Shown piece after piece: positions 43,347 through 52,858 of a stretch of 64,000 bases of DNA. Made by a program: the position numbers and the translations under genes. The DNA lies in assembly GCA_040384865.1 (NCBI GenBank), contig JAZKIM010000003.1, forward strand, positions 1 to 64,000, written 5' to 3'. The stretch's first letter is position 1; the number at the start of each line of letters is the position of its first letter. The notes under the pieces were generated by a model. That model saw nothing but the letters and a program-made list of their open reading frames with translations. It had not been told where the DNA came from and made no database searches. This DNA is from JBDKLC01 sp040384865. Its GTDB lineage: Bacteria; Patescibacteriota; Minisyncoccia; Phycocordibacterales; CAIZLB01.

Positions 43347-45827
43347 ATGGCAAAAAAGACCGATTCTCATTCAGAACCACAGGAAATCCGACACGATAAT
43401 ATCGTGGCGCGAAACATCACGACAGAAATGAAGGAGTCATATATTGACTACGCCATGTCTGTTATTACTGACCGAGCGCTACCTGATGTACGTGATGGTT
43501 TAAAGCCAGTGCATCGACGAATTCTCTATGCTATGCATGAGCGAGGCCTCACTGCTACTGCAAGGTTTCGAAAATCGGCGTTCGTAGTGGGTGAAGTGAT
43601 GGGTAACTATCACCCGCACGGTGACCAGGCCATCTATGATTCCTTAGCTAACATGGCTCAGGATTTCTCTTTGAGATATCCATTGATTTGGGGACAAGGA
43701 AACTTCGGTAACATTGACGGTGATTCACCAGCTGCTATGCGATACACCGAAGCTCGCATGAATCGCATTACCAGCGAACTTCTTCGCGATATCGAAAAAC
43801 AGACAGTAAACTATCGTCCAAACTATGATGGTTCTCGAAAAGAACCGACGGTTTTGCCGACAGCAGTCCCTAACTTGTTGCTTAACGGTATTCTTGGTAT
43901 TGCCGTTGGTATGGCTACAAACATTCCTCCACACAACCTGACTGAAATTGTGGACGCAACAGCTCATCTTGTTGAAAACCCTGATGCTTCTACAGAAGAT
44001 CTTTTGCAGTACATTAAGGGTCCAGATTTTCCAACAGGCGGAATCATTTATGGTGAGAAGGATATTGCGCACGCATATATTCATGGACGTGGCGGTGTGG
44101 TAACTCGAGGTGAGGCTGAGATAATTGAAGACAAGGCTGGCTTGTCTAAGATTGTTATCACATCTATTCCATTTCGTGTTAACAAAGCATCTCTCATTGA
44201 ATCAATTGCAAACCTTGTTCACGAAAAGAAACTCGAAGGCATTAAAGACCTTCGAGACGAATCAGCAAAAGATATTCGTATCGTTGTTGATCTGAAGAAT
44301 GGTAGTTATCCTCAGAATGTTCTTAACTTTTTGTACAAACACACTCAGCTTGAAACGACATTCCATTTCAACATGGTCGGCCTTGTTGATGGCGTTCCTC
44401 AGACTCTCTCACTTAAAACCTGTCTCGAAGAATTCGTAAAACATCGAAAGGAAGTCATTCGTCGACGAACTGAGTTTGATCTAGCAAAAGCTAAGGCACG
44501 TGAGCATATTTTGGTTGGCTTGAAGAAAGCACTCGATCATATCGATGCCATCATCAAGCTCATCAAGGCATCTAAGGACACTCCTACCGCTCATGCAAAT
44601 TTGATGAAAGAATTTAAGTTTTCCGATCTTCAAGCTGCGGCTATTTTGGATATGCGATTGCAGAAGCTTGCTGGTTTGGAACGAAAGAAGATCGAAGATG
44701 AGCTCTTGGCGATTCAGGCGTTTATAAAGGAATGCGAGGATATCCTTAAGAATTCAAAGCGAGTTCTGAAAATTATCAAAGACGAACTTGCTGATGTAAA
44801 GGCAAAATATGGTGATGAACGACGAACGCGTGTTATAAAGCATGGTGCAAAGAATTTTTCCATTGAGGACATTATTCCTGATCAGGAAAGCGTTCTTGTT
44901 CTCACTTCTGGCGGATATATCAAGAGAACTGATCCTGAAGAGTATAGAAAGCAGAAGCGTGGTGGTGTGGGTGTTATGGATCTTAATACAAAGGAGGAGG
45001 ATTTCATTACCCACTTTATCACCGCTTCCACACACAATGACATCTTGTTCTTTACCGATAAGGGTAAGGTCTATCAGATAAAGATGTACGATATTCCTGA
45101 AGGGAAGCGAGCTACTCGTGGAAAATCCATCATGAACTTCCTCTCACTTTCTTCTGAAGAAAAAGTGACATCGATTTTGCCGATGCCAAAAGAAATAAAA
45201 AAGACAAAAGATGATGAAAGTCCTCTTTCGCTTTTCCTTGTTACGAAGCTTGGTACCGGAAAGAAGGTTGCTGCTGAAAGTTTCCACGATGTACGACGAA
45301 GCGGTATTATCGCTATTCGACTTGATGTTGGTGACGATCTTGTTTCCGCTTCATTTGTGGAAAGGGGTGATAACGTAATGGTGGTTTCTTCTGACGGACA
45401 GTCTATCCGATTCGATGAAGCTGATGTCCGAGAAATGGGTCGCGCTGCTGGAGGTGTTCGTGTAATGAAACTCGACAAGAATGTTCAGGTTGTCGGTGCA
45501 GATGCTATTAAAAAAGGTTCGAATGATGCTGAGGTTTTGGTTATGTCTGCAAATGGCTATGGTAAGAAGACAAAACTTTCTGAATATAAGGTACAGGGGC
45601 GAGGCGGCTCTGGTATTAAGACAGTAAAGGTGACTAGTAAGACCGGCGATCTTATCTCTGCAAAAGTTGTTACTGGTGAATATGAAGAAGCTGTTGCCAT
45701 CTCAAAGAAGAGTCAAGTTATTCGATGTGGCCTCAATGAAATTCCAACACTTGGACGTGATACTCAGGGTGTTCGTATTATGAAACTACGAGAAGGGGAT
45801 TCTATTGCGTCACTTATCTGTTTGTAA
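43347..45827 (+). CDS. gyrA: DNA gyrase subunit A
   Basis: 826 aa. Starts with typical ITTEMKESYIDYAMSVI, QRT-type region with MGNYHPHGD, catalytic Tyr in AAMRYTEARM, and a C-terminal beta-pinwheel. The GyrA box reads QKRGGVG (canonical QRRGGKG), a mild variant that still supports gyrase rather than ParC. GyrB is not in the window. Introduces negative supercoils. Confidence 0.97.
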   Translation: MAKKTDSHSEPQEIRHDNIVARNITTEMKESYIDYAMSVITDRALPDVRDGLKPVHRRILYAMHERGLTATARFRKSAFVVGEVMGNYHPHGDQAIYDSLANMAQDFSLRYPLIWGQGNFGNIDGDSPAAMRYTEARMNRITSELLRDIEKQTVNYRPNYDGSRKEPTVLPTAVPNLLLNGILGIAVGMATNIPPHNLTEIVDATAHLVENPDASTEDLLQYIKGPDFPTGGIIYGEKDIAHAYIHGRGGVVTRGEAEIIEDKAGLSKIVITSIPFRVNKASLIESIANLVHEKKLEGIKDLRDESAKDIRIVVDLKNGSYPQNVLNFLYKHTQLETTFHFNMVGLVDGVPQTLSLKTCLEEFVKHRKEVIRRRTEFDLAKAKAREHILVGLKKALDHIDAIIKLIKASKDTPTAHANLMKEFKFSDLQAAAILDMRLQKLAGLERKKIEDELLAIQAFIKECEDILKNSKRVLKIIKDELADVKAKYGDERRTRVIKHGAKNFSIEDIIPDQESVLVLTSGGYIKRTDPEEYRKQKRGGVGVMDLNTKEEDFITHFITASTHNDILFFTDKGKVYQIKMYDIPEGKRATRGKSIMNFLSLSSEEKVTSILPMPKEIKKTKDDESPLSLFLVTKLGTGKKVAAESFHDVRRSGIIAIRLDVGDDLVSASFVERGDNVMVVSSDGQSIRFDEADVREMGRAAGGVRVMKLDKNVQVVGADAIKKGSNDAEVLVMSANGYGKKTKLSEYKVQGRGGSGIKTVKVTSKTGDLISAKVVTGEYEEAVAISKKSQVIRCGLNEIPTLGRDTQGVRIMKLREGDSIASLICL

Positions 45828-45948
45828 GATATTTACTGTTTCTTCTGTAATTTGTAGTGGATTTGAATGTTCAATTTGTTTTTTATACACAGATAAATGT
45901 AATAATTGGATCATCTAGTCTAAATTTCATATATACTTATCTTTATAT

Positions 45949-46488
45949 ATGTTCAGTGATCCAAAAAAGAATATCGTTGAGATGAATATCGGCGAGGGTA
46001 TGAGTGTGGTCGATTTTGGATCGGGTGTCGGTTTTTATACCTTTCCACTTGCCGAACGGGTGGGAGAATATGGCAAAGTCTTTGCTGTTGATGTGATGGT
46101 TGATCATTTGACAAAGATACATCGTGAAGCAGATCGAAGAAATTTCAAGAATATTAGTGTTATTCATGCAGATCTTGAAACTCCAAAGGGTTCAGGACTT
46201 CCTGATGCTTCTGTTGACCGTGTAGTCATTACAAATGTCCTTTTTCAAGTCGATGATCCAAAGCAAATTGCAGTAGAGGCAAAACGAATCATTAAAAAGA
46301 ATGGCCGAGTGGCGGTTGTCGAATGGGTGGAATCATTTGGCATGATGGGTCCTCATCCAGACCATGTAATGAGTGAAAAGGAGACCATCAACACCTTCGC
46401 GGAAGAAGGTTTGGTGGTTGATAAAAAGTTTGATGCCGGTTCTCATCACTATGGTCTGCTTTTCAAACATGCGGTAAAGGGGATATAA
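45949..46488 (+). CDS. Class I SAM-dependent methyltransferase
   Basis: 179 aa. Motif I VVDFGSGVGFYTFPLA (~19-34), acidic end of strand 2 (VFAVDVM), HADLE, and the motif IV-like DRVVITNVLFQVDD. UbiE/Erg6-like small methyltransferase. The substrate cannot be deduced. TATACT lies 11 nt before the ATG. Confidence 0.82.
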   Translation: MFSDPKKNIVEMNIGEGMSVVDFGSGVGFYTFPLAERVGEYGKVFAVDVMVDHLTKIHREADRRNFKNISVIHADLETPKGSGLPDASVDRVVITNVLFQVDDPKQIAVEAKRIIKKNGRVAVVEWVESFGMMGPHPDHVMSEKETINTFAEEGLVVDKKFDAGSHHYGLLFKHAVKGI

Positions 46489-46506
46489 TATACTTATCAT
46501 ATTTTC

Positions 46507-47802
46507 ATGAGTACTTTTAAGATTGCTGTCATCGGAATATTCATTTTCTTCGGAGTGATAGGCGTCTTTCTTTTTGCTAGTTACGGCAGTTCTGATAAGG
46601 CTACGGTTCCGGAGGTAACTATATGGGGCACTCTTCCGGGAAGAACGGTGGCCGACTATCTTCATGAGATAAATTCGAAGTCTACAGTACTTAATGCTAC
46701 TTACGTAGAAATTTTACCTAGTGATTTTAAAGAAACATTCGTCAATGCCCTTGCTGAAGGTAGAGGTCCCGACCTGGTTCTTTTACCTGACGATTTGCTC
46801 TATCAGGAGCGTAACAAGCTAGTACCTATTGGTTATCAGACCTATCCTGAACGAGATTTCCGCGACACATATATAGACGCGGCAGAACTATTTCTTTCAA
46901 AAACCGGAATTCTTGGTGTCCCTTTTGCCATTGATCCGCTTGTAATGTATTGGAATCAGGATATTTTCTCAACAGCAGGGATCGCTCGCCCTCCTCAGTA
47001 CTGGACCGAACTTTCTGGACTAGCACCTCGCATAATTGAGCGTAATGATACTTCGAATATAATGCGGGCCATGGTACCTTTCGGCGAATTTCGTAATGTT
47101 TCGAACGCAAAGGAAATATTGGCAACTCTTTTCTTTCAGGCGGGAAGCGACATTGTGGTAGAAGGGGACTCCGGTGAATTCTATTCCACCCTTGATGTTA
47201 GCCCGGGATCAAGTGTGACGGCTCCAACAAATAGTGCTGTAAACTTCTATGCGGGGTTCTCTAACCCTGTTAATCCACTGTATACCTGGAACAGATCTTT
47301 ACCTCTTTCAAGAGAGACTTTTTTGGCCGGTGATCTTGCTATGTATTTCGGTTTTGCTAGTGAGTTGAGAGAACTTCAATCAAAAAATCCAAACTTGAAC
47401 TTTGATGTTGCAACAATGCCTCAGGCGGAGGGTGCTCCAAAGTCGAGCTATGGACGTATCTATGCTCTGTCTATTGTTAAAGGGAGTAGGAATCTTAGCT
47501 CTGCTCTCACCGCTATAGGTATCATGACTTCGGCTCAATCTCTACAAACATGGTCAATCTTCTCACAATTACCTCCTGTCCGACGAGACTTACTGACTAC
47601 ACGACCTAAGGATGCGTATCTTGATATTTTCTATAATGCAGCTATTCAGGCGAAGACTTGGATGGATCCTGATCCTGATGCAACCAATGAAATCTTCAGG
47701 AGTATGGTGGAATCAGTTACCACTGGACGAGCTGAAACTGGAAATGATGTGGTAACTTTGGCTAAACAGCGACTTGATCAAGCTCTTAAGGAAAATAGAT
47801 AA
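46507..47802 (+). CDS. Extracellular solute-binding protein-like (family 1)
   Basis: 431 aa. N-terminal membrane anchor (~5-25) instead of a lipobox, then a two-lobed binding-protein fold with VTIWGTLPG, GRGPDLVLLPDD and PFAIDPLVMYWNQDIF, typical of sugar-binding ABC components. No permease or ATPase is nearby; instead five TrbC/VirB2-like genes follow closely (9 nt to the next). This linkage suggests a non-transport role at the envelope, possibly with the pilin-like proteins. Confidence 0.8.
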   Translation: MSTFKIAVIGIFIFFGVIGVFLFASYGSSDKATVPEVTIWGTLPGRTVADYLHEINSKSTVLNATYVEILPSDFKETFVNALAEGRGPDLVLLPDDLLYQERNKLVPIGYQTYPERDFRDTYIDAAELFLSKTGILGVPFAIDPLVMYWNQDIFSTAGIARPPQYWTELSGLAPRIIERNDTSNIMRAMVPFGEFRNVSNAKEILATLFFQAGSDIVVEGDSGEFYSTLDVSPGSSVTAPTNSAVNFYAGFSNPVNPLYTWNRSLPLSRETFLAGDLAMYFGFASELRELQSKNPNLNFDVATMPQAEGAPKSSYGRIYALSIVKGSRNLSSALTAIGIMTSAQSLQTWSIFSQLPPVRRDLLTTRPKDAYLDIFYNAAIQAKTWMDPDPDATNEIFRSMVESVTTGRAETGNDVVTLAKQRLDQALKENR

Positions 47803-47811
47803 TATATAATC

Positions 47812-48135
47812 ATGTTTACAACATCACTTAAAACTCTTCAAGCGTGTACAGCTCCCGGTAAGATTTGCGAATGGCCAGATTTTATCGGAATGATTAATGA
47901 ACTTGTGAACTTCGGCATATATTTGGCAGTAGTGTTTGCAACGCTCACTTTTGCCTATGCAGGATTTAAAATGCTTACCGCCGGTGATAATTCAGGAGAG
48001 ATAAGCACAGCAAAGGGGATGATGGGGAATGCCATACTGGGGATAGTTTGGGTACTTGTAGGCTGGCTTGTTGTACAATTCATATTAACCAATCTTGGAT
48101 TGCAAGAAGGGTATAGCCTTCTTATAAATAAATAA
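47812..48135 (+). CDS. TrbC/VirB2-like two-TM protein 1
   Basis: 107 aa. Two membrane helices (~35-55, ~75-98) joined by FKMLTAGDNSGEISTAKGMM, matching the G-[FL]-K-x-x-x-A-G-D-x-x-x-x-x-x-A-K pattern shared by all five genes in this array. No cleavable signal peptide. Resembles VirB2/TrbC pilin-like and CPR 'pilin' proteins. No VirB4 ATPase in the window. Confidence 0.7.
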   Translation: MFTTSLKTLQACTAPGKICEWPDFIGMINELVNFGIYLAVVFATLTFAYAGFKMLTAGDNSGEISTAKGMMGNAILGIVWVLVGWLVVQFILTNLGLQEGYSLLINK

Positions 48136-48137
48136 AC

Positions 48138-48542
48138 ATGAAATACCTTTTCTGTATTCTTTGTGCCTTTGTCCTAACTGTTTCAATACCGCAATATTCT
48201 TTTGCTGCAGCCTCTAACACTGGAGGAACATCAGCTTCAAATTCAGGTGGAACATCAGCAAGTAATGGTGGAGGAATTCAAAATCCCTTGGGTCAAAATA
48301 ATAAGGATCTTGCTTCTTTTCTAGAAAGTTTGCTTCGAATAGTTTTCCTTTTGGGAACAATGATTGCAGTGTTCTTCATTGTCTATGCTGGCTTTAAATA
48401 TGTAATGGCCCAAGGCGATCCTGCAAAGCTAAAATCAGCACACTCTATGCTCCTTTGGGCATGTGTCGGAACTGCTATTCTCTTGGGTGCACAGGTAATA
48501 GCGGATGTCATTGCTAATACAGTTAAGCAGTTGGGAGCATAA
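48138..48542 (+). CDS. TrbC/VirB2-like protein 2 with signal peptide
   Basis: 134 aa. Cleavable signal peptide (~1-24, SFAAA), a Gly/Ser/Asn-rich repeat linker (GGTSASN repeated), then the two-TM unit with GFKYVMAQGDPAKLKSA between the helices. Starts 2 nt after the previous stop. Most similar of the set to classical VirB2/TrbC. Confidence 0.72.
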   Translation: MKYLFCILCAFVLTVSIPQYSFAAASNTGGTSASNSGGTSASNGGGIQNPLGQNNKDLASFLESLLRIVFLLGTMIAVFFIVYAGFKYVMAQGDPAKLKSAHSMLLWACVGTAILLGAQVIADVIANTVKQLGA

Positions 48543-48550
48543 CCACATAT

Positions 48551-48919
48551 ATGAATTTCATTAAAAAAACAAAACATAATATTTCAGCAGCAGGTACTCT
48601 TCTAGCATCAACCCTTTTGATTCCTGTAATTTCCATTGCGGCCACCACTCCCACTGATTTTAAGGGTGTTGTTAAACTCGTTCTTGATGTAATAAACGGT
48701 TTGGTGCAGTTGGTGCTTGTACTAGCCTTGCTCTTCTTCGTTTATAATATTTTCAAATTGGTGTTTGCGGGAGGGGATGAAAAGAGTAGGACAGAAGCAA
48801 AAACTTTCATGTTTTACGGTATTATCGCTCTTTTCGTTATGGTATCAGTGTGGGGATTAGTAAATATTCTTACTTCCACTTTCTTTGGAAGCTCATTTAT
48901 CGTTCCTCAGTTGAAATAG
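48551..48919 (+). CDS. TrbC/VirB2-like protein 3
   Basis: 122 aa. Signal peptide-like start, two TM helices around FKLVFAGGDEKSRTEAKTFM and the second helix with VMVSVWGLVNIL, nearly identical to that in the next gene. 8 nt after the previous stop. Confidence 0.7.
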   Translation: MNFIKKTKHNISAAGTLLASTLLIPVISIAATTPTDFKGVVKLVLDVINGLVQLVLVLALLFFVYNIFKLVFAGGDEKSRTEAKTFMFYGIIALFVMVSVWGLVNILTSTFFGSSFIVPQLK

Positions 48920-49049
48920 TCCACAGGCACTTGTTCGTTTATTAAAGAAACGGGGTATAATAAACTTAAGACTTTTATATACTAAAGGTCCCTTTATAAA
49001 AAAGAAAAAAGCTTCATAAGCTGTTTAAAGTTAAGCAATAATTTATCAA

Positions 49050-49418
49050 ATGAAAAAAATTCTAGTTCGTCTCGGTGCCTCACTCGCTCTTTTCCCTGCG
49101 CTTGCTGGTGCTCAGAGCATTGGCGGATTGATGGGTCTTCTTGATATGGCCAATCAGTTCATCAACCGACTTATTCCGTTCGTCATTACCCTCGCCCTCC
49201 TTGTTTTCCTTTGGGGTATTCTGAAGTATGTGTTCTCAGCTAGCGGTGAAGGTCGCGATGAGGCTAAGGGGTACATGATCTGGGGTATCATCGGTCTCTT
49301 CGTTATGGTGTCAGTATGGGGTCTCGTAAACATTCTCGTTCGAAGCTTGGCACTCGACAATACCGCTCCTCCTGCTCCTGGTCTTCCAAACCCGGGTGGA
49401 TATTTCACACAGCCTTAG
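49050..49418 (+). CDS. TrbC/VirB2-like protein 4
   Basis: 122 aa. Signal peptide (~1-20, LAGAQS), two TM helices with LKYVFSASGEGRDEAKGYM between them and VMVSVWGLVNILV in the second; Pro-rich C-terminus. It is preceded by a 130-nt gap, the largest in the array, so a separate promoter is possible (a TAATTTATC-type A/T-rich stretch lies before the ATG). Clear paralog of gene 3. Confidence 0.72.
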   Translation: MKKILVRLGASLALFPALAGAQSIGGLMGLLDMANQFINRLIPFVITLALLVFLWGILKYVFSASGEGRDEAKGYMIWGIIGLFVMVSVWGLVNILVRSLALDNTAPPAPGLPNPGGYFTQP

Positions 49419-49444
49419 TTTAAGTTTTCGGTTAACACACTACT

Positions 49445-49717
49445 ATGGACGCCGAAGATCTCATCCACAACTTCAACGAAATCATCGTCAATCCGCTCAT
49501 TGCACTAATGTTCGGTGTAGCCCTTGCTGTATTTCTTTGGGGAGTCTTCCAATATCTTCAGGGAGGGGATAGTCAAGAAGCGAGAAGTACTGGAGGTCGT
49601 CACATTTTTTGGGGATTGGTGGGAATGATGATCATGATTTCAGCCTTTGGTATCATTAACATTGTTCTTGGAACATTTGGTATTTCCAACCCGGTCACGA
49701 AGGAAATAATTCCATAG
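49445..49717 (+). CDS. TrbC/VirB2-like protein 5
   Basis: 90 aa. No signal peptide; two TM helices with FQYLQGGDSQEARSTGGRHI between them and MISAFGIINIVLG in the second. Last gene of the array, followed by a terminator. Confidence 0.68.
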   Translation: MDAEDLIHNFNEIIVNPLIALMFGVALAVFLWGVFQYLQGGDSQEARSTGGRHIFWGLVGMMIMISAFGIINIVLGTFGISNPVTKEIIP

Positions 49718-49727
49718 TAAATATTAG

Positions 49728-49762
49728 AAAAAGCCACGGGTGAAATTCATCCGTGGCTTTTT
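49728..49762 (+). terminator. Terminator of the TrbC/VirB2-like array
   Basis: 12-bp stem AAAAAGCCACGG/CCGTGGCTTTTT, 11-nt loop. Confidence 0.85.
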
Positions 49763-49793
49763 CTGTTGCTCATAGAAATTGGGAAATATAAAA

Positions 49794-49825
49794 GGCGAGA
49801 GTGGTATGTAAACCGTTCTCTCGCC
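49794..49825 (-). terminator. Terminator of the 51532-49860 unit
   Basis: GGCGAGAG/CTCTCGCC stem; on the minus strand followed by TTTTATATTT. Confidence 0.7.
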
Positions 49826-49859
49826 CGCCGCTCTGCGGCATTTTGCAATGACCCTTGTT

Positions 49860-50432
49860 CTAGGTGTCGAACAAGGTGATTGCGATTACTTTCCCTTCCA
49901 CATCACCGGTCACGAACTCCACCTGGTGGACCTGGTTGCCGTAGCTTTCCACGGTTTCGTCAACCATTTCGCCCTTGGTGTTCACCTTTTTTCTCCGGTT
50001 GCCGTTGTTGTCCAACGGGTAGTACTTCTCTCCGTCCGGACCTTTTACGTGTTCGATCAGGCGGTTACCGTTGACACGAACGCCGACCTTTCCTTCGAAC
50101 GTGGTGTCCATCGACTTGCCCACCTTTATCTCGACGGGCTCTGACCAGCTCTTGGTCAGCACCAGCTTTCTTTCCTCACTCTTCCGCTTTGGAGGCGGGG
50201 AGGGAGGGGCGATCTTGATGAAGCTGTCGATGCTGATTAGACCACCACCTTTCGATGCGGTTGTTTTTGGATTATTCGAGCCCTTGCTCGTTCCGGAGAA
50301 GTGTTGCCACACCCCTCCGATCGTGAAGCACAGAACGACGAGGATAAGAAGGGCGACGAAGATCGCCCGAAGTCTTCCCTTGCCGCTAGCCGCTTGGACT
50401 GTTGCGGGGTTTTTTTTCGGCTGTTCAGCCAT
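49860..50432 (-). CDS. Membrane-anchored protein of unknown function
   Basis: 190 aa. Short cytoplasmic N-terminus, one membrane helix (~24-44), Pro/Lys-rich linker with PPSPPPKRK, and a C-terminal beta-rich domain. Forms an operon with the SPFH-like gene (29 nt gap). G+C-rich class. No family recognised. Confidence 0.6.
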   Translation of the reverse strand: MAEQPKKNPATVQAASGKGRLRAIFVALLILVVLCFTIGGVWQHFSGTSKGSNNPKTTASKGGGLISIDSFIKIAPPSPPPKRKSEERKLVLTKSWSEPVEIKVGKSMDTTFEGKVGVRVNGNRLIEHVKGPDGEKYYPLDNNGNRRKKVNTKGEMVDETVESYGNQVHQVEFVTGDVEGKVIAITLFDT

Positions 50433-50461
50433 ATTTTACTCCTTTGGTTTTTGGTTTCTTG

Positions 50462-51532
50462 TTATCGGGTGCCTGCGTTTACTTGCAGGCGTGTGCCGCC
50501 AGACTTGTCGCCGCTGACCTCGATGGGGTTGATGGCAAGCATCTTTCCCGTCATGAGTAGGGCGAGGCGGTAGGCCTCGTCGCGGGTTCTTTGGGCATCC
50601 GCTGGCCATTTACTCTTGTCAACGAGCTGCCGGTAGTTGTCCTCCATGATTTCGTGGAAGGTTGCCGTATCTCGCTTCTGCCTTTTGAGTTCTCCCTCCT
50701 CTTCAGCTTCACCAGCAAGAGAATCTTTCAGTTTTTGGCTACCAGCCTCGACTTTCTCGAACGCCACTTGGTACGCCAGCACTCCAATGGAAAGTAGGAG
50801 GTTGTCGTCCTGCAGGTCGTCGATGATCTTGTCCGTTTTCTTTGCTCCGTCTTCGTCGGGGGTGTCGAGGTGGGAATCGAATACCTCCTGGTAACTCATG
50901 GATGCCGCCGAGGTGCGGATCTTCGCCAGAGTTTTTCCGGAGAAGGTGTCTTGGAGGATCTTTTGGGCTTGCACCCAATCGATTTCTTTCGACCATTCCG
51001 CCTGAATTTTTGCGATGACGCGCGCAACGTGCTGCGGGTGGATGAACCACTGGAACGCAATCTTCGCTTTTAGCTCGACGACCGAACCTCCGACTACCCC
51101 TGGTTTTTTTCCGTCTTTGATCCCGTGCCCCGTGGTATTCACGAAGGTTTCAGGATACATTGTCGTAATGACGACGGCGGGGAGGGCTTTAACCCTCATA
51201 ACCCAATCAGGGGCTTTCCAGTAGGGGCCGCCAGGCAGCAGGAATCCGGTGTAGAAACCGAGAAGCCACACTGTGCCGAACTCCCCTTGGGCCAGTCGCT
51301 GACTTTTATCGCGGTCCCAGCCCATGAGCCAAGCGATGGCCCAGAGGATCGCGTACACCCAGTTGACGAAGGCGCCGAATTTTCCATCCGGCACTTCGAA
51401 GACGTAGTTGTTCAGTATGGAGTAGAGAACCCATCCGATGCCGAAGTAGGCGATGAAGCCTATCGCGGCAATCAGGATCATGTTCTCCGTGGGGACTTTA
51501 ACCCCGACTCTGCTGCTATTATTCGTAGCCAT
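50462..51532 (-). CDS. SPFH/band-7-like membrane protein (tentative)
   Basis: 356 aa. Two N-terminal membrane helices (~18-38, ~53-70), a glycine-rich loop (LLPGGPYWKAP), a beta domain with VVELKAKIAFQWFIHPQHV and then a long helical C-terminal half with charged heptads. The order resembles stomatin/SPFH scaffold proteins, but the match is by pattern only. Operon with 49860. Confidence 0.5.
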   Translation of the reverse strand: MATNNSSRVGVKVPTENMILIAAIGFIAYFGIGWVLYSILNNYVFEVPDGKFGAFVNWVYAILWAIAWLMGWDRDKSQRLAQGEFGTVWLLGFYTGFLLPGGPYWKAPDWVMRVKALPAVVITTMYPETFVNTTGHGIKDGKKPGVVGGSVVELKAKIAFQWFIHPQHVARVIAKIQAEWSKEIDWVQAQKILQDTFSGKTLAKIRTSAASMSYQEVFDSHLDTPDEDGAKKTDKIIDDLQDDNLLLSIGVLAYQVAFEKVEAGSQKLKDSLAGEAEEEGELKRQKRDTATFHEIMEDNYRQLVDKSKWPADAQRTRDEAYRLALLMTGKMLAINPIEVSGDKSGGTRLQVNAGTR

Positions 51533-51969
51533 ATACTTTGATGTGGAATTGTCAAAGATCCTTGCCGTCCCCTCCGTGGAGGACGTTAAGGTCCTCCGAC
51601 GGTGGTTTTTTGCTTGCGGCGCCTGAGTTAACGGGCGCGGCGGGTTTTGTTTTTTTAGGCGTGGCTTTGACGTGAGTCGTTACCGACACCTGTGAAAGAG
51701 TTTAACCGCAACGGACGGTCACTAAACTGGTGATATTATATCACAGTAGGCCACTTTTGTCCATATCTCTAAAAGAGGTAACTATATGGTTCTTTTATAT
51801 AGATTCTGTTGTGAGAGAGGAGAATATACTCTGAACTACTCATGTGGCATTAAAAGAAATTTGATCCTTATTTGTAGGGAATTGGTGAGAATTGGAAAAT
51901 GAATGTAATAGAAAAGGCCCGCATCGTTTCCTTTGCGGGCCTTCAATTCTGTGGCGAACAAGATTACAT
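51533..51969. other. Long 5' leader and promoter region of the 51532 gene
   Basis: Contains the promoter at 51735-51763, a ~195-nt leader with a GGAGGAC/GTCCTCC hairpin (51577-51596) and other G+C-rich inverted repeats, and on the left-facing side a terminator-like repeat GGCCCGCA...TGCGGGCC at 51918-51939 for the 52584 gene. No reading frame of note. Confidence 0.55.
51735..51763 (-). promoter_or_regulatory. Promoter block copy 3 (TGGACA-17-TATAAT, extended -10)
   Basis: Minus strand TGGACA, 17 nt, TGATATAAT; degenerate third copy of the block at 52692 and 54075, including the downstream-upstream element ATTCTGTTGTG nearby. Confidence 0.65.
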
Positions 51970-52584
51970 CTAGCCGCCGGCGGTGAAGTTGGCATAGTAA
52001 CCTTCGACGGTTACTTTTGGTAGCTCTGGGTTCTTCACTCGCTTGATGAGTCGGGCGATGTCACCGCGGTTTGCGTTGACTGGCTTGTAGTAGGACAGCC
52101 ACTCTGAGATTTCTTGGTTGATGCCGTTGATCTCAGCGCCGAGCTCTTGGGCAAGTTGGATTTCCATCGAGCCTTTTTTGCCAGGGCTATTCGCAAGCTT
52201 TACGAGCCGATCGAGCTTTTCTCTTCCTTCGAGGAGTCGTGCACGCGTGCGGTAGTCAGCGAGCCAGTTGTTCCCGTAGACCGGGTGAGCGATCTGTTTG
52301 TCGAGTTCCTCCGACGTAACCTTTCGATTTTTCAGCGCTTCGCTGAGGTTTTCGATCAGTCCGTAATAGTAGGAGGAAGAGATGCCAGCGCTTTTCTCCA
52401 TTGCGTTAAGGATCGCCACTTTCGCGCGATACTCAGCAATGCGAGCTTCGTTGCGGGCAGCCGCTTCACGAATACCTTGATTGTGCTGATAGTTAACCAA
52501 TCCGACAATCCCGCCGAAGATCGTCAGGATCACGGCGAAGATGATGGCGGTATTCAGATTGTATTTTTTGATATGTTGTTGCAT
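51970..52584 (-). CDS. Single-TM protein with long helical extracytoplasmic domain
   Basis: 204 aa from ATG 52584 (MQQHIKKYN). One membrane helix (~12-32) followed by an Ala/Glu/Arg-rich coiled-coil-like part and a YY-containing middle. Weak resemblance in layout to LemA proteins, not enough to name it. ~100-nt leader with a GTGATC/GATCAT hairpin and a C/A-rich end. G+C-rich class. Confidence 0.6.
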   Translation of the reverse strand: MQQHIKKYNLNTAIIFAVILTIFGGIVGLVNYQHNQGIREAAARNEARIAEYRAKVAILNAMEKSAGISSSYYYGLIENLSEALKNRKVTSEELDKQIAHPVYGNNWLADYRTRARLLEGREKLDRLVKLANSPGKKGSMEIQLAQELGAEINGINQEISEWLSYYKPVNANRGDIARLIKRVKNPELPKVTVEGYYANFTAGG

Positions 52585-52691
52585 TTGGTTTGGATGGGTT
52601 GAGTGTGGAATAAAAACAATGATCTTTCGGATCACAACCTTCTTCCCACGTTCAATATCCAAACCTTTCAAAGAGCTTAATTTACAACAAT

Positions 52692-52720
52692 ATTATATCA
52701 CCTTATTATATAAAAGTCAA
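52692..52720 (-). promoter_or_regulatory. Promoter block copy 1 (TTGACT-17-TATAAT)
   Basis: Minus strand TTGACT, 17 nt, TATAAT preceded by TGA; drives the gene starting at 52584. Confidence 0.7.
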
Positions 52721-52770
52721 ACTAAAAAAGCCCTAACAATAAGGCTCTTTTAGAATGATTCTGTTGTGGG
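52716..52770. repeat. 55-bp exact direct repeat, copy 1
   Basis: Identical over all 55 bp to 54098-54152. It includes a bidirectional terminator hairpin (AGCC...GGCT flanked by A- and T-runs) and the -35 of the neighbouring promoter. Similarity continues leftwards over the promoter and the TTTACA leader. Confidence 0.9.
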
Positions 52771-52779
52771 GAACTAGAT

Positions 52780-52840
52780 TGGCTTTCAGAACTTAGAAAA
52801 TATGCGGACTACATTAAAATGAGTATTGAGGAATTAAGTT
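52780..52840 (+). repeat. ORF-like degenerate repeat, copy 1
   Basis: Reads WLSELRKYADYIKMSIEEL in frame; matches 53429-53497 (WLSELRKYADKVKLSINEL then stop). Looks like the duplicated remnant of one gene's 3' end. Confidence 0.55.
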
Positions 52841-52858
52841 TAATTAAAATATAAAATA

